A stretch of 64,000 nt of DNA, taken from Microcebus murinus. Taxonomy: Eukaryota > Chordata > Mammalia > Primates > Cheirogaleidae. The translations under genes were made by a program, and so were the position numbers. Positions 22,266 to 34,096 of this stretch are shown in pieces. The notes under the pieces were generated by a model. That model saw nothing but the letters and a program-made list of their open reading frames with translations, was not told the origin of the DNA and ran no database searches. Positions within the stretch are counted from its first letter, which is position 1. Each line of letters opens with the position of its first letter. Where the stretch lies: contig NC_134108.1 of NCBI RefSeq assembly GCF_040939455.1, forward strand, positions 85,232,001 to 85,296,000. The letters run 5' to 3'.

Positions 22266-22600
22266 ACATGTCATTGAGAACAGGTCATTTTTGCCTCCCC
22301 TGGCACTATCTAGCCACACCAGGATTATAGGCCACTATCCCCACAAATGCCACCAAGATGGCGAGTGGGAGACAGTAGGAGATAAGTTAAAATGCCATAT
22401 ACTTTCATTAAAATATGGCAATTTCCTTCATCATTATATGTTCCCCTATTTGTTTTTGATTAGAGGTTCATAGCACTGAAAGGAGTTGATAGGTTTCTGC
22501 CAACTTTATCATTGCTTTAGCAGAGGGGCTGAGTTTTGGAATTCTCTGCCATTACTGTTGATGTCATCCCTGGGTTTATTCTCTCAGTCATTTCGGTTTA
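22266..22600. other. Unassigned DNA
   Basis: Nothing assigned. It includes 'caccaagatggcgagtggga', a mildly GC-rich patch that might belong to the neighbouring candidate LTR. Confidence 0.35.
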
Positions 22601-23092
22601 GCTGCTGCTGTGGCAAGGTGCTGTGTACATTCACTCCCACCTCCTTTTCAGACTCGTTTTGCACATTTCCTCTTATGTTTTGTAATTCAAACACACTAAT
22701 GACCTCCTTTCTGTTCCTCAAACTGGCTGTCATGTTCCTTCTTATGTTGGTCTTTTTTCAGTTCTGACAGATGCACTTCTCTCTGCTACTCCATGTATCC
22801 ATTGATAATTAGTTCTTATTGTTCTCTCAATCATTATTATTATTTCCTGAGAATTTTTTTTTTTTTTTTTTACTTCCCAGAGTAGGCCAATTATGTATAT
22901 TCTGTCTTGGCACTTTACATCCATCCTTATAAAACTTTCACAGTTTTATTTCCATTTTGTTTTTGTTTTACCTTAAGTGATGCCAAATTCTATGTTCATT
23001 TATGTTTGCTATATTATCCCACTACCTAGCACAAGGCTGGTGCATGGTAGGTATGTGATAAAAATGTACTGAATGAAAGAATGAAGAAAAAA
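22600..23092 (+). mobile_element. L2 LINE 3' fragment
   Basis: The pyrimidine-rich run 'tgacctcctttctgttcctc' fits the L2 3' half. The end 'ccactacctagcacaaggct', 'ggtgcatggtaggtatgtga' and 'tactgaatgaaagaatga' is the L2 terminus. A T-run (22,853-22,871) lies inside. Confidence 0.65.
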
Positions 23093-24055
23093 TGCTTTGC
23101 CATTAAATCTTTTCCTGGATTTGTGGGATACTTTTAAAAATGAAATCATAGTCATTCAAAACTGCAGGTGTTCTTTTTGATATAAACAAAAAAGGATAAA
23201 AAATGCAAAAATCTGAGCCCATAGAAAGTTATGAAAATAGTTTTGTAGAGAGGTTCTCCTAAGGATATAGGATCATATTACATCATCATGGAGTTTCATA
23301 GATGAGAGGAAGAGAGAGAGATATCTTCTATTTATCTTCTATTTATCTTGGTTTAGAGGTCTAAGTAGAAGAAAATACAAGCATGTTTATTTCAGTTGCT
23401 AATACCAAGCAGATTTGCAAACACTGTAATGCATCTTACCAATATCATTTAAGTTGCGCACTATTCTACATGGCCTCACCAATCACCAATCTTTATTTTT
23501 CCTCTACTGAAAACTAACATTCCAACTTATTTTGATCCATAGTTTGAATATTTGCCAATTCTCACGGTGTGAATCCATGTGTTTACATCTCCAGTAATGT
23601 GTATTTTTTTTTCTTGACTTGAATGTCATATACATCCACTTGAAGATTATGGGCCCCCTAGCATATTTTGTATGTTTCAAATCACCCAAAACTTGGAAGA
23701 ACTATCTATCATGTAAATTAAGGTTCACTGAGATCATATTGAAGGAATAATCACTTCTCCGTTCTCACCTTTCTCTACTTCTCATTAGCATTCTGATAGT
23801 TGCTCTATTTTACTTTTTAGAAAAAAAAATTATTTTGATTTCTATCATTGTTCACTTGCTTGGTTTTCATTTTGCAGCCCTGATATGTCCAAAAGTATTT
23901 TTGCCTTTTTTTCCTCTTCTACCAGACTGTCAAAAGATAAATTGCCCTCTGCCTGATTCTACTTTTCTTTTCTTGTTCCTATCTAGCCTGGGTGATCTTA
24001 TTTAAAATTCATGGTTTAGATGCCATCTATTTATTGAATGATATTTCTGGAGAGA
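23093..24055. other. Unassigned DNA
   Basis: Nothing recognised apart from a small 'atcttctattt' tandem repeat near 23,322-23,348. Confidence 0.4.
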
Positions 24056-24445
24056 TTGCTGCAAAATAACCCTTGAAGTTCAATGGTTCAGGACTATAAC
24101 CATTTATTTGTCTTGCTTACAGATCTCCAGAGTGGCTGGGGAAGTAATGTGTTAGACCAGGGACTGGGTTCAAGTCAGCTCCACGTGTTTTTCATTTTAG
24201 GACCAATAGGTTCCCAGAATACACTCTTCTCATGGCAGATGGTAGAAGTACAAAAAGAATGAGTGGAAATATTTGATGCCTGTTGAGGCCTAAGCTCAGA
24301 ACTAGCATGCGGTCACTTCTACCCATATTTTATTTTGCTAAAGCAACTCACATGTGCAAACCCCAAATCATACATTTGAAAAATATACTCTTACCTCACA
24401 AAGGCAGGGCAGCAAAGAAAAATTGTAAGCATCAGATATGTCTCA
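24056..24445. mobile_element. Old interspersed repeat, family not assigned
   Basis: 'cacgtgtttttcattttagg', 'cttctcatggcagatggtag', 'ggcctaagctcagaactagc' and 'tattttgctaaagcaactca' are phrases I recognise as a widely dispersed mammalian repeat, probably LTR-class. I cannot name the family or orientation with confidence. The ORF at 24,283-24,465 is a chance frame. Confidence 0.45.
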
Positions 24446-24537
24446 TACCATCTATGTGCCAATAAGTAAAAATTAATTTTCCTATCATTGATTTCTTTAA
24501 ACATCAGTTTCAAGCATCTCATTAATATCCCTATCAG

Positions 24538-24684
24538 TTGCACTAGGATGCGAAAGAAAAAAATCCCTGTGCTTTCTGTCTGTCTTTATGGCAGCCCAAT
24601 TGAATTGTGGAATACATCTGTAGAAAAAAAATAAGAAAAAAAAAAAGAAAAAGAAAAAAAGAAAAAAGAAATAAAGAAAAAAGA
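24538..24684 (+). mobile_element. 147-bp retrocopy of an unidentified short RNA, 14-bp TSD
   Basis: A perfect direct repeat AATATCCCTATCAG (24,524-24,537 and 24,685-24,698) brackets about 86 bp of unique sequence (ttgcactaggatgcg ... atacatctgtag) followed by about 60 bp of A-rich tail with G and T interruptions. This is the hallmark of L1-mediated retroposition of a short or 5'-truncated RNA. The source could be a small nuclear or nucleolar RNA or an mRNA 3' end. I do not recognise it. Confidence 0.8.
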
Positions 24685-24850
24685 AATATCCCTATCAGGA
24701 TATCTTTAACAGGTGAATTAAACAAAATAGGCTAGAAATAAAACGTTTCATGCTTTACCACTATCTCCCATATTGTCTTATTCATTTTCTTTCTCTTAGT
24801 AAGTTTATTTTGACTCACTCAATTACTCAAAGAAAAGATATAGGAGGTTT

Positions 24851-24851
24851 T

Positions 24852-24883
<32 letters not shown>
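24851..24883. repeat. (TTG)n microsatellite
   Basis: About ten TTG units between T-runs. Confidence 0.9.
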
Positions 24884-24884
<1 letters not shown>

Positions 24885-25480
24885 TTATGCCTTCCTCTCA
24901 ACTCCCACATACCTCAGCAAATCTAGTATATTCTGTTTTAAAATATAAACTGAACCTATTCATTATTCTCCACTTCAGCTGTCATTTTCTCAGTCGAGGT
25001 TACCAAGATCTCTCAACTGAGACAATGAAAAATATTTCACAGTTGATCTCAACGGCTTCTACTCTTGCCCTTTTACTGTCCAATCTCCCCTAGCAAGTCA
25101 GACTATTTTTAGTGTGTATTTAAATCAGATAATGTTTTTAACTTAGTAGTACATCATTTTCCTTAACATGGCATCCAAACTTTTTACCATAGCCTGGAAG
25201 ATTCCACATGTTCTATATTTGGCTTATCCTGCTTCAGGTTTATTTTTACACCCGTCTTTGACATCTCTTGCTCGTGCTTACAAAGATTGTTTGCATACCT
25301 TGGTCTTCCAGCCTAAAAGTCTTTTCACATGGCTCTTTCCATTGCTTTTCCTGTTCATCAGTCACATGTTAAGTGAACCTCCTCAAAAATGCCTTCTGTG
25401 ACTGCTTTAACTAAAGGAGCTTCCTTCTTTTGATACTGCCCATCAGTCACCTCACCTAGTTTCAAGTTTGCTCGAATCAC
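24885..25480 (+). mobile_element. L2 LINE fragment
   Basis: 'cttaacatggcatccaaact', 'accatagcctggaagattcc', 'cttttcacatggctctttcc' and 'ctcctcaaaaatgccttctg' match the order of the L2 3' half. The ORFs 24,887-25,093 and 25,168-25,401 are low-quality frames across it. Confidence 0.7.
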
Positions 25481-26055
25481 CACTAAAAATGAGCAAGTAG
25501 GAGAGGGTGTGGTAAATGTTTATTGGCATTTAAAAAATGCTAGGTAATCTTCACCATGAATCTCATATTTAAATACTTAATATATTATTAAAAGTGAAAA
25601 TACAATTTCCAGCATTTTAGAATTCACTTTTCTTTGAAAGGAACGCTGTTGTCCATAATATCCTGTCTTCATGTAATAAAGTGACCATAGATATTATATT
25701 TGGATAATTGCTTAAAATCGATACAGCCTTGACTCCCACCATCTTTTGTTTTGAAAGCCTGGCCCCTGTCTTCTCCTGTGGCTGATCCACTGGTTTGGGA
25801 TTGAATTCTCTATTTCTGAAAGAAAAACTAGGACCAAGCCATACCAGTTCTCTCACAACTCCACTCCATTCACCTTCTCTCTCAGCAACACTTCCTGACT
25901 CTTCCATATGTTTACAAGAACAACAACAACAACAAAAAATGAAAAGTCTCCATTTCAAAGGACAAGAGAAATGATGCTGACAAATTGAACAGGGAAAAGA
26001 CAAGCCCCAAAGTGTTAATATTTTTCTTAAATGTCATCTCACATCATAAGAAGGA
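25481..26055. other. Unassigned DNA
   Basis: The minus-strand ORF 25,617-26,003 (128 codons) includes a cysteine run encoded by the CAA/AAC repeat at about 25,920-25,935. It has no domain and I treat it as chance. Confidence 0.4.
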
Positions 26056-26196
26056 ACCAGGGGAATGAGTTTCTGATGAGAGAATGAATTTGGCCCTCTT
26101 CCCATCTGTGCCTGCCACTGTGAGATGACACAACAAGAAGGCCCTCACCAGATACAGCCCTTTGATCTTGGATTTCCCAGCCTCAAGAACTATGTC
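26056..26196 (+). mobile_element. MaLR LTR 3' fragment, sense
   Basis: 'aagaaggccctcaccagata', 'ttgatcttggatttcccagc' and 'ctcaagaactatg' match the latter half of MST/MLT1-type LTRs, as in the fuller copy at 51.9 kb. It stops abruptly at 26,196 where zinc-finger pseudogene sequence begins. Confidence 0.7.
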
Positions 26197-27115
26197 CAGA
26201 TAGGCCATGACCTAAATGAGAGAAGCCAGCAAAGTCATAGTAGACATTTGTGGAAAGCTGTGATCACCAACAGCAACATGTCAACCGAGGAGAGAGTTGA
26301 ATTAGGAAAAAACATGTAATTTGAGCTGAAACCATATCTCAAATCTGAATGTAAATATGAAAACTGTTTAGCAATGATGTCTGAATAGTTGATGTCAGAG
26401 TGTGCTTTTTCCTAGTAATCCTGATGACATGAAGTCTGTAGAGAATCTAGATACCTGTAATTTGACTGGGAAGTCCCTTATGCATCATGAGCATTTTAGA
26501 CAAAATTGAAATTGGACTACACAATATTTTGAATATAGTAATCCATGCAAAGCCCTTAACATGGAGGCACTATTACCAACACAGAAGACTGTTTACATGG
26601 AGAAACCTTCAGTAAATGTAATGAATATGGAAAGGCCTGTGATCAATCAGTGCTCATTGCCCAAGAGATAACTCTGGGAGGTACGAAAAGTTTAATGTAA
26701 CGTACGTGTGAAAAATTTTCACAAGAAATCAAGCCTCGGCTTGTGTCAGAGAGCTCAACACAGGAGGAAAACCCTGTATATGTAATGAATGTGGAAAAAC
26801 TTGTCATCAAAAGTCACAGCTCAACATGCATCAGGGTAGTCACACAGGGCAAGAGATCAGGAATGTAATGAATGTGAGAAAACTTTCTACCAGAAAGGAC
26901 TTTTTACTAGACATCAGAGAACTCACACAGAGGAAAAGCCTTATGAATATGATGAATGAGAGAAAGCTTTTCACCAGAAATCACACCTCAGTGTACATCA
27001 AGATACACGAGAAAAACCCTATGAATGTGTGAATGTGGGAAAACAGTTTTCCTGAAGTCGGTCATCATCAGACATAGAACTCATATAGGGAAAACCCTGT
27101 GAATGAAATCAAAGT
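26197..27115 (+). pseudogene. C2H2 zinc-finger (KRAB-ZNF-type) processed pseudogene
   Basis: Decayed tandem C2H2 fingers are readable across three frames. At about 26,774 a finger reads CICNECGKTCHQKSQLNMHQ followed by GSH, with all four zinc ligands. The next is ECNECEKTFYQKGLFTRHQR followed by TH. A following one starts YEYDE with both cysteines lost, then a stop, then EKAFHQKSHLSVHQD. Linkers resemble HTGEKPY. Upstream (26,197-26,600) is a pre-finger region with stops, including a CKYENC trace. No introns are visible, so it is probably a retrocopy, but I see no poly(A) tail. The parent is a primate KRAB-ZNF that I cannot name. Such proteins bind DNA and often silence transposons. This copy is dead: it has multiple stops and frameshifts. 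Confidence 0.85.
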
Positions 27116-27837
27116 AGAAAAATCTGTGCCAGAATTTTCAGCTCAGCAAACATTAGTGAAGTCATGTGTGTCAGATATTGAACATTCTCTAAAAATCATT
27201 CACTTTTTTTCTGGGACATATACTTAGGCTATGTTTCTCAGCCTCCCATTATTTTGGTCTGAATTGTGTACAGCTGAGACTTGTATAGGGAAATATGGGC
27301 AGACACGCTTAACATTACTTTCAGGCATAGCAAAAAAAACTATCTGTGGTGTTCCATAATTTCTTATGGCTTTTGGGACTGAAATTCAGATGACCACCAG
27401 GGCCATCTCAAGGGCCATCAACTGGTTGCTTTGATTTAACAAATACAAAATTGATTGAAGAGAGTAGAGAACTTCCTGCCCCTACCTTAAGAAATATCTC
27501 CTTGTACTTTACATGATGAGAAATAAATACCTGATATGTTGAGCCATTCTTTTCTTTACAACACAGTCAACCCACTGTAGCTAATTCAACTTAAGAACTT
27601 CCTCAGAGAGGTTACCAGTTCTCATCAATAAAAAATTTGCATAAGAGAGAACTTGTATTATCACCTCTAACCACAAGTTAGTTTATTAAAAAACCAAGGA
27701 GAGAAAGACTGCAACAAATTGGGAATGCCTGATCAGGCAGGGACACCTTATTGAATACTGTGAATAAACTGTGTCCTTATAAATATCTTTAATACGTCCA
27801 AGCTTTCAACAAAACTTCCAAATATGGTAGGTACATA
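27116..27837. other. Unassigned DNA, possibly pseudogene 3' UTR
   Basis: It may be the 3' untranslated part of the zinc-finger retrocopy. 'gatgagaaataaatacctga' at 27,518 could be its polyadenylation signal or a residue of the interrupted LTR, and I cannot decide which. Confidence 0.3.
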
Positions 27838-27971
27838 TACTTGGATATTATTTCACCTTAACAAGGTAGAAAAATTATGCTGTTTATGACATATATGTAA
27901 CTGGAGGACATTATGTTAAGTAAAATAAGATAGACATGAAAAATGATTTCATGATCTTTTATATATATAAT

Positions 27972-28010
<39 letters not shown>

Positions 28011-28435
28011 GGAGGGAGGGAGAGGGAGAGAGAGACTCTTAAGGAAGCATATTTAAGTAGACTTACAGAAACATAGAGAGTAGAATGGGTAAAATGGTAG
28101 TGACTAGAGGCTGAGGGAAAGGTAAGTCAGGGAGGTGTTTGTAAAAGAGTACAAAGTTTCCTTCATGCCATAAGAATAAGTGCTTGGTATTTATAATATA
28201 TTGCATGTAGTTAACAGTACTATATTATAGACTTAAAAGTGTATTAGGAAGGGAAATGGTCTTATCCACAGAAAAGGGGAGGAAGAAAACTGTTAGAGGT
28301 GATGGTTATGTTTAGGGCATCGTTTATGTTGGTAGTTCCATGGGTATGTATTTATATCCAAACTCTTCAAAATGTACACAATAAGAATGTACAATTTTTG
28401 TCAATTTATATCTCAATTTAGAAAGAAATCATATA
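27838..28435 (+). mobile_element. L1 3' end, sense
   Basis: 'tggatattatttcaccttaa', 'ggaggacattatgttaagta', 'gtagtgactagaggctgagg' and the tail 'caatttttgtcaatttatat' + 'ctcaattta' follow the L1M ORF2-end and 3' UTR order. A large microsatellite (27,959-28,035) sits inside it. Confidence 0.7.
27959..28035. repeat. Compound (TA)n(GA)n(GGGA)n microsatellite
   Basis: A TA-rich run to 27,989 is followed by GA repeats and GGGA/GGAG units to 28,035. Confidence 0.95.
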
Positions 28436-28439
28436 TACA

Positions 28440-31220
28440 TTGTGTATCCCAGGTATGAGAAACTCAAAGGCCTAGAACCTCTCCTCTTAAACTGATCTTT
28501 TCCAACAGCAAGGACCACAGCATCACTTTGCAGTCATATAGACATATTCTTGCTATATAGGAGCCCCAAACAGAAGATTCCTGTCATGTTCTCACCAAGA
28601 CCAGATGAGAACCTGGCCAATCATGACCATCACTATTATCAATAAACAACTGTGACATGGTCATACAAACTTCACAAAAACTCAGCACAGACTCACTATT
28701 GATCAGTAAATTTTACACCTCACTCAGGTGTCAGTGTCATGCTGCAAACCAACTGAGCACATTCCATGCCTGCTGAATTTACACAACCAGTAACAATTAG
28801 CAAAAATAAATTTGAAACTAGATGCTTATAAAGTTGAAAAATACCATGCACCTAGTAAATAATGTGACAGATGTATAATATCTCCTCTCATGTAAAAACT
28901 ATACGATTTGGAAAAATTTTAAAAGATTTAAAAGAAATCATGCTAAGAAATTGATAGTCTTATATTGATATATGTAAAAACAATGAAAAATGGTCTCAAA
29001 ATGATACATCTAATTTGAATTCTAGTTGACTGTCTCATAAGATTCATTTAAGAACATAATATATTGCTAAAGATGGTCACCAAATCATTTAGTATTCTTC
29101 TATTTCTGCTAATCAGATGCAATATTAAAACATTTTGATTGCCTTGTTCACCTGGTCCTGCTTAATGGACCATAAGTCTTAAGCAGTATTGCTGCGGCTC
29201 ATTTGCTCAATAAATTCTAGATTGATTGGTTGATTAATTAATATTCTGTAATTATCATTTAAATGTGGGTTTTATTCAAATTAGTGTTTCACTAATTTTT
29301 GCGATGTATGTATTACATCTTAGAGAAACTAGAAAATGATATTTACCTGCCACAAAATATGCTACAGGAATAAATCACTGAAAATATAGTTCCCAAAATA
29401 AATTTTGATATTTGTAATCAATATACATGTTAGTATTATAGACTATTTTAGAGTCAAAGAAAGTATTACAGGATAAGGTAATATGTTTTTGTGTTATTGG
29501 TATACCACATAGTATTGATCATGTAATTATTTTAAAATTCTTGGTTATATTCTATTGATAATAACTTTATAAAGCTTGTTCCTACCAATTACTACTTATA
29601 TTTTAGGCATTCTGTATCATTTTCCACTCAATATGTCCTGATGTTGAAAAATGCCTTCACCATGACAGCAAATTAGTACTTCTAATATTATAGTGTATCA
29701 AAATTCACAAAAATATTATTTTTACCTATGTTTTTGATAAATTTAATATATTTATCTATTATAATTCTATATAATTCTATACAATTTGTGAAATTATTTT
29801 TTACATCATTGGTCATATTTATTTATTATATTCTCTCATGATATAATGTTTATATTGACACTATAAATAATTCATATATGTGTAGGTATTCATATATTAT
29901 GAATATTAGTCAATAGATATATATACAGAACCCACATTTAAATGAGTAATTTTTACTCATTTAATACAAACCTCACAAATAAATTACTGTATATATTTAG
30001 TATCTAGAACTTAAATATATAAATATAAACTAAAATATGAATTTAAATATTTCTTTGATTCTGTCCATAATTTAAGAACTGTAACATTTTACTACTATTT
30101 GCAATTGATACTCAGACTAACAAATTGATTTTTCACGTTTATTTAAATTAATTTAAATTTAAGTTTAAATAGCCACATATGTAAACTATGCATGGCATAC
30201 AATATGAGAAAGTTCATACAATATAAAATAGGTCAAAATATCAAGGTTTCTTAGCTGTAATTAAAATATTGGATGTAGTTATTCAGTTCTCAAAAATCCT
30301 CTATTGTGTTCTTACAAAAACATGTTATTTGATTATTTCTTTTGTTTCAATTCTTATTTCTTCCTGGTGAACACCTGTAAGAACACCATATTCTTTCTTT
30401 TTCAATTATCATCTTATCTCTCATAATTTTACTTGATTTCTTATATAGTAATCAAATTATTCATATACTTGATAAAATTTCCATCTTCATTTTAATGACA
30501 TCATTATATATCTTTTCTTCAACCTTCCTTTCATTATATCTTTCTATTTCACTATAATTATTTTGTAATTTTTAAAACTTTTTACCTGGCATAGGTAAAA
30601 TTTTCTCTCTCTGAGTCTCCATGACTAGGTTATCTTTTCCTTGCATCACAGTATACACACTAGGGGTTTTCATAAACACAGTGATGTTTGATTTTCTACT
30701 CCTTTGTCCTTAAATTTAGATACCAAGTTTCATTATATCTTAATCTTAGCCAAAAGACTACAAATTTTATCATACACTGGGTTTCCTTAAATGATAATTG
30801 AGCCTATTCTCACATAGACTAGAAAGTAACTTAATATCCTGTGCTCCCAGTGCAGCTTTCTGACAAGTCAACCATTCACCTAGAGGAGCTCTATTTTATT
30901 GAGAAGAACTTATGTCCTTCAGAGTCTGAATATCTCATACCTGGAGTATACACACACACACACAAATTATAACCCTAAATTTAGATAGCTATAGGGGCTA
31001 TTCTTTTATTCTTTTCTTTCTACGAATATTCTCTCTACTCTCCTCTTTACCAAAAAACAATTCACAATAGCAAGCCATACTCTGCTTTCCTGCCCCCCTG
31101 ATTCTGGAAGTTTCTCTCTCTATATGGACATGGTTAAATGCAAGAATGTTTTGGTGAGAATAAGAGTTAGAAAGTCAATGCATTGGATGCCTATGAATAC
31201 CTCATCACTCAGAGTCAGAG
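28440..31220. other. AT-rich DNA, nothing recognised
   Basis: 2.8 kb without an element I can name. The part from 28,440 to 28,830 has near-balanced composition. The rest is strongly AT-rich, with a short (CA)n near 30,950-30,964. Confidence 0.4.
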
Positions 31221-31224
31221 AACA

Positions 31225-31745
31225 GTCAGATAGGATATGTACAGTATTTTCTTGTTTCTGTTTATGAAGTAAAACCTGTGGTCTCTAGCAATCCTGTTCC
31301 ATCAAAAATTCCTTTTAGATTATTCCAATAAGATGTTCGCCTGTTACTTTTCAGATAGAAAGTTAAACTTTTATACTTTGCTCTTTGATGGTAGTTTGGG
31401 GATTCTACAAACTACATTTTTCAGACTCCGTCAGTTAACTTCTTGGTATGATTTGAAAATAAGAGGAATATTCAAACATATCAGCTGCTCCAACAGAAGC
31501 CCTTTCCTAGGAAATTTGAGTATTCAATTTGTGGGACTATTCTACTCTTTATAGTTCTGGTGATCCCATCTCTTCACTTTGTTCTGCCACCTTTGCAGTA
31601 GGAGCTACCCTTGAAATTATTATCTTTTGTTACCTCAGGGTTTATTTCTGTTCTTTTATCCCACAGATTGTTGTGTAAGTAGTTCCCTGTGTTATATTCT
31701 CTCTTAGAATTAAATAATGTAGTTTCTATTTTTCTAACTGTACAA
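31225..31745 (+). mobile_element. Possible LTR-type repeat, unnamed
   Basis: 'cagaagccctttcctaggaa', 'acctttgcagtaggagctac', 'tacctcagggtttatttctg' and 'tctcttagaattaaataatg' recall a dispersed LTR-class repeat of mammals. I cannot name the family, and the boundaries are guesses. Confidence 0.35.
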
Positions 31746-31803
31746 AAACAAGTATATTTATCTCTTGATTTTGAGTAATCCTGTTTTATTCATTTTTGTG
31801 TGT

Positions 31804-31829
31804 GAGAGAGAGAGAGTGAGAGAAAGAGA
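31804..31829. repeat. Short (GA)n
   Basis: GA repeats with one T and one AA interruption. Confidence 0.8.
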
Positions 31830-33080
31830 CTTTATAGGTAAAGTAGAATGTGGGGAAAGGTTGAATGGAGAACCTTGCTAGGCAGATATCATTGTAATCC
31901 AGGGTTATAAAATATTTCTTTTAAAATTTTATACCTAAAATTTTCCTCTGAGAAATTCAAAACCTCATTGAAATATATATGTTAGAAAATTATCTAGCAA
32001 AATCTGTATTCTTCATGCTACAAGTGATTTTCCATTTGTGCAACTGTCAAAGTTACATTTACGTTTTCATCCACTATTATCTTTTTATTCATGCTTGCTT
32101 TCATGCGGTTTTCTTCTGTAACACACCATTATTTATTTTCTCTTTGCCATGCACTTACAAGGCTGACTTCTCCTTCCAAGGTTTCTACATTTAAGCTCAT
32201 ACCAATTGATTTCATAATGTGAGGCTATTCTCCAGTGTGCTTAGTAACTGCAGTCTTTCTTTATTTTACATTATTTGAAAATTATCCTCTTGAACTTAAA
32301 TGAAATTATTAAATGGGATCATTAAACAGAATCAATTACACCAGATATTATGCCTACATACACAAGTGGGGAGATAATTGTGCCACAATGCAGATTTTCC
32401 TCTATTCTCTCATTATTTAAAATTCCTAAAGGAGAAGAGATAAATAGGAATCCAATGGGAAAGTCTTCGTGTAATCACTCCAAACAAACACAGTGCCACG
32501 AGGTCCCAGACTGTAACAGTATGCCTATGAAACTATCATGAAGCTCAGCATGAGAATACACATTTAAATATGAATTGTCACGTGAATTATAAAAGTCAGC
32601 AAGTTGGTCTTTGCATTAGGCCAGACCTCTGTTAGTTTGTTGGATGGTTAGTTAATTTCATTATAAAATAAGTATGGTAAAGATACTAAACATGATTATG
32701 GATTTATATCTATGTATTTATTAGTGTTTTTATGTATAACTTCAGTGAATTAGTAGATATCTTTAAATATCTTTACCTGATATCCTGATTGTACTGTAAA
32801 GTTAGTATTATTTTTATTCTGAATATTACGTGCAGTCAATAGTGGGTATTCTTAAAATGTCAATTTTGAAGTGTGACAATTGAGTGGAAACTATTTTGTT
32901 TAGAAGATACAATAAACTGTTCCTGAGTGTAACAAAATCAATCAATAAATAAAATAAATGTGAATTGTCAATTCTAAAGCAGTCTAAAATTTTAGAACTC
33001 AAGCTTATGCCTATGTTTATATCTTCATGTTTTGAATATTTCTTATTTGGTAACATATATCACTGTTTTCCTTTTCAGCT
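31830..33080. other. AT-rich DNA, nothing recognised
   Basis: No repeat or gene is recognised. The short ORFs are featureless. Confidence 0.4.
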
Positions 33081-33084
33081 GTCA

Positions 33085-33410
33085 TTACTTCCACCCATCC
33101 CACTACTAATTTAGCATTTGGTTTCCTCTCAAATACAAAGTCTATACTAGGTCTACAATGCTTCACCTATTTTGATCATTTCCCACTGCTCTTTTTTCTT
33201 CTCTCCTACTATTCCTCTTTGCTCATAATGCTGGAAACATAAGATTTTCTTGCTCTCCCTTAAACAAGCTGTTTCCTGCCTGATGGCTTTTGTATTAATA
33301 TATGTTGTTCCCTTTGTCTATAATGCACTTCCTCCATATCTTCACCTGGATAATGAATACAGTATATTGTATTCAGAGATCACCTCTCTGCAGAGAGGTA
33401 ACAATTGATC
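33085..33410 (+). mobile_element. L2 LINE fragment (left part)
   Basis: 'aagctgtttcctgcctgatg', 'ttgttccctttgtctataat', 'gcacttcctccatatcttca' and 'gagatcacctctctgcagag' match the L2 3' half. It is interrupted by the inverted duplication and L1 tail and resumes at about 33,545. Confidence 0.75.
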
Positions 33411-33488
33411 AGAGACCAGAATAATGTCGAAGGAATTATCTAGGTGAAGATACGGGGGAAGTGCATTATAGACAAAGGGGACAGCATA
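33301..33488. repeat. Inverted duplication of an L2 segment, 54-bp arms
   Basis: The left arm 33,301-33,354 and right arm 33,435-33,488 are reverse complements at 49 of 54 positions. All five differences are transitions. The right arm is thus an inverted copy of this particular L2 segment, because two independent L2 copies would differ far more. The spacer holds a perfect 18-bp palindrome, ACCTCTCTGCAGAGAGGT (33,382-33,399). Confidence 0.9.
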
Positions 33489-33541
33489 GAACAAAAATGT
33501 TTGTACCCCCATAATATCATGAAATAAATAAATAAATAAAA
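33489..33541 (+). mobile_element. Very short L1 3' tail
   Basis: 'tttgtacccccataatatca' followed by 'tgaaataaataaataaataa' matches the terminal 3' UTR of L1 as also seen at 55,690-55,740 ('gttgtaccccctaaatctat'). Only the last ~50 bp is present, directly joined to the inverted L2 arm. Confidence 0.7.
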
Positions 33542-33544
33542 ATG

Positions 33545-33780
33545 CTCCTCCAGTAACCCTCAAAAACTAAAGCTAGCTTTCTTGCACTTTCATGCTGTTA
33601 TCTCCACTTGAAAGTATACATTATATATTTTGGATTCCATATAATCCCCACAAGTACATGTGTTTCGTCAGAGGAGGAACTGTTTCTCTTCCATTATAAC
33701 TGAATCCTAGTGCCTGACACATAATGAAAATCAAGTAAATAAATATTTTTGGATGAACAAATGCATAAAACATTTAATTG
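33545..33780 (+). mobile_element. L2 LINE 3' end (right part)
   Basis: 'gaggaggaactgtttctctt', 'gaatcctagtgcctgacaca' and 'aaataaatatttttggatga' form the L2 terminus, completing the copy begun at 33,085. Confidence 0.7.
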
Positions 33781-34096
33781 AGCCAGAAAATCAAGCTGAG
33801 GGCTTCCAAATATGAAAATAAATATAAAACTTCCCCTGCCCTTTTTCTCTCTCTCTCTACTTTATTGGAAATGCAGTAATCCTCGAGGGTGGGAGCAATG
33901 ATAGCTTGAATAAAACCTAAATTCTGGACCAGAAAATTGTTTCATTTTCCTATATTCCTTTAATATATAGTGAAAAGTCTGGGATAATTCTGAGTGTTAT
34001 GATCCATTTACTGAGAGTCAAAAAATAAATGGAACCAAGGATGTTAAAAAAAAAAAAGAAAGAAAACTTTCCCACATATTGTGTTTTGCTGTTTTT

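Noticed and set aside
22853..22871. T-run as tail of an antisense retrocopy
   Set aside because: No flanking target duplication. It lies within L2 and is more likely homopolymer expansion.
25617..26003. 128-codon minus-strand ORF with a CCCCC run
   Set aside because: The cysteines come from a CAA/AAC microsatellite. There is no domain, and no conservation can be judged.
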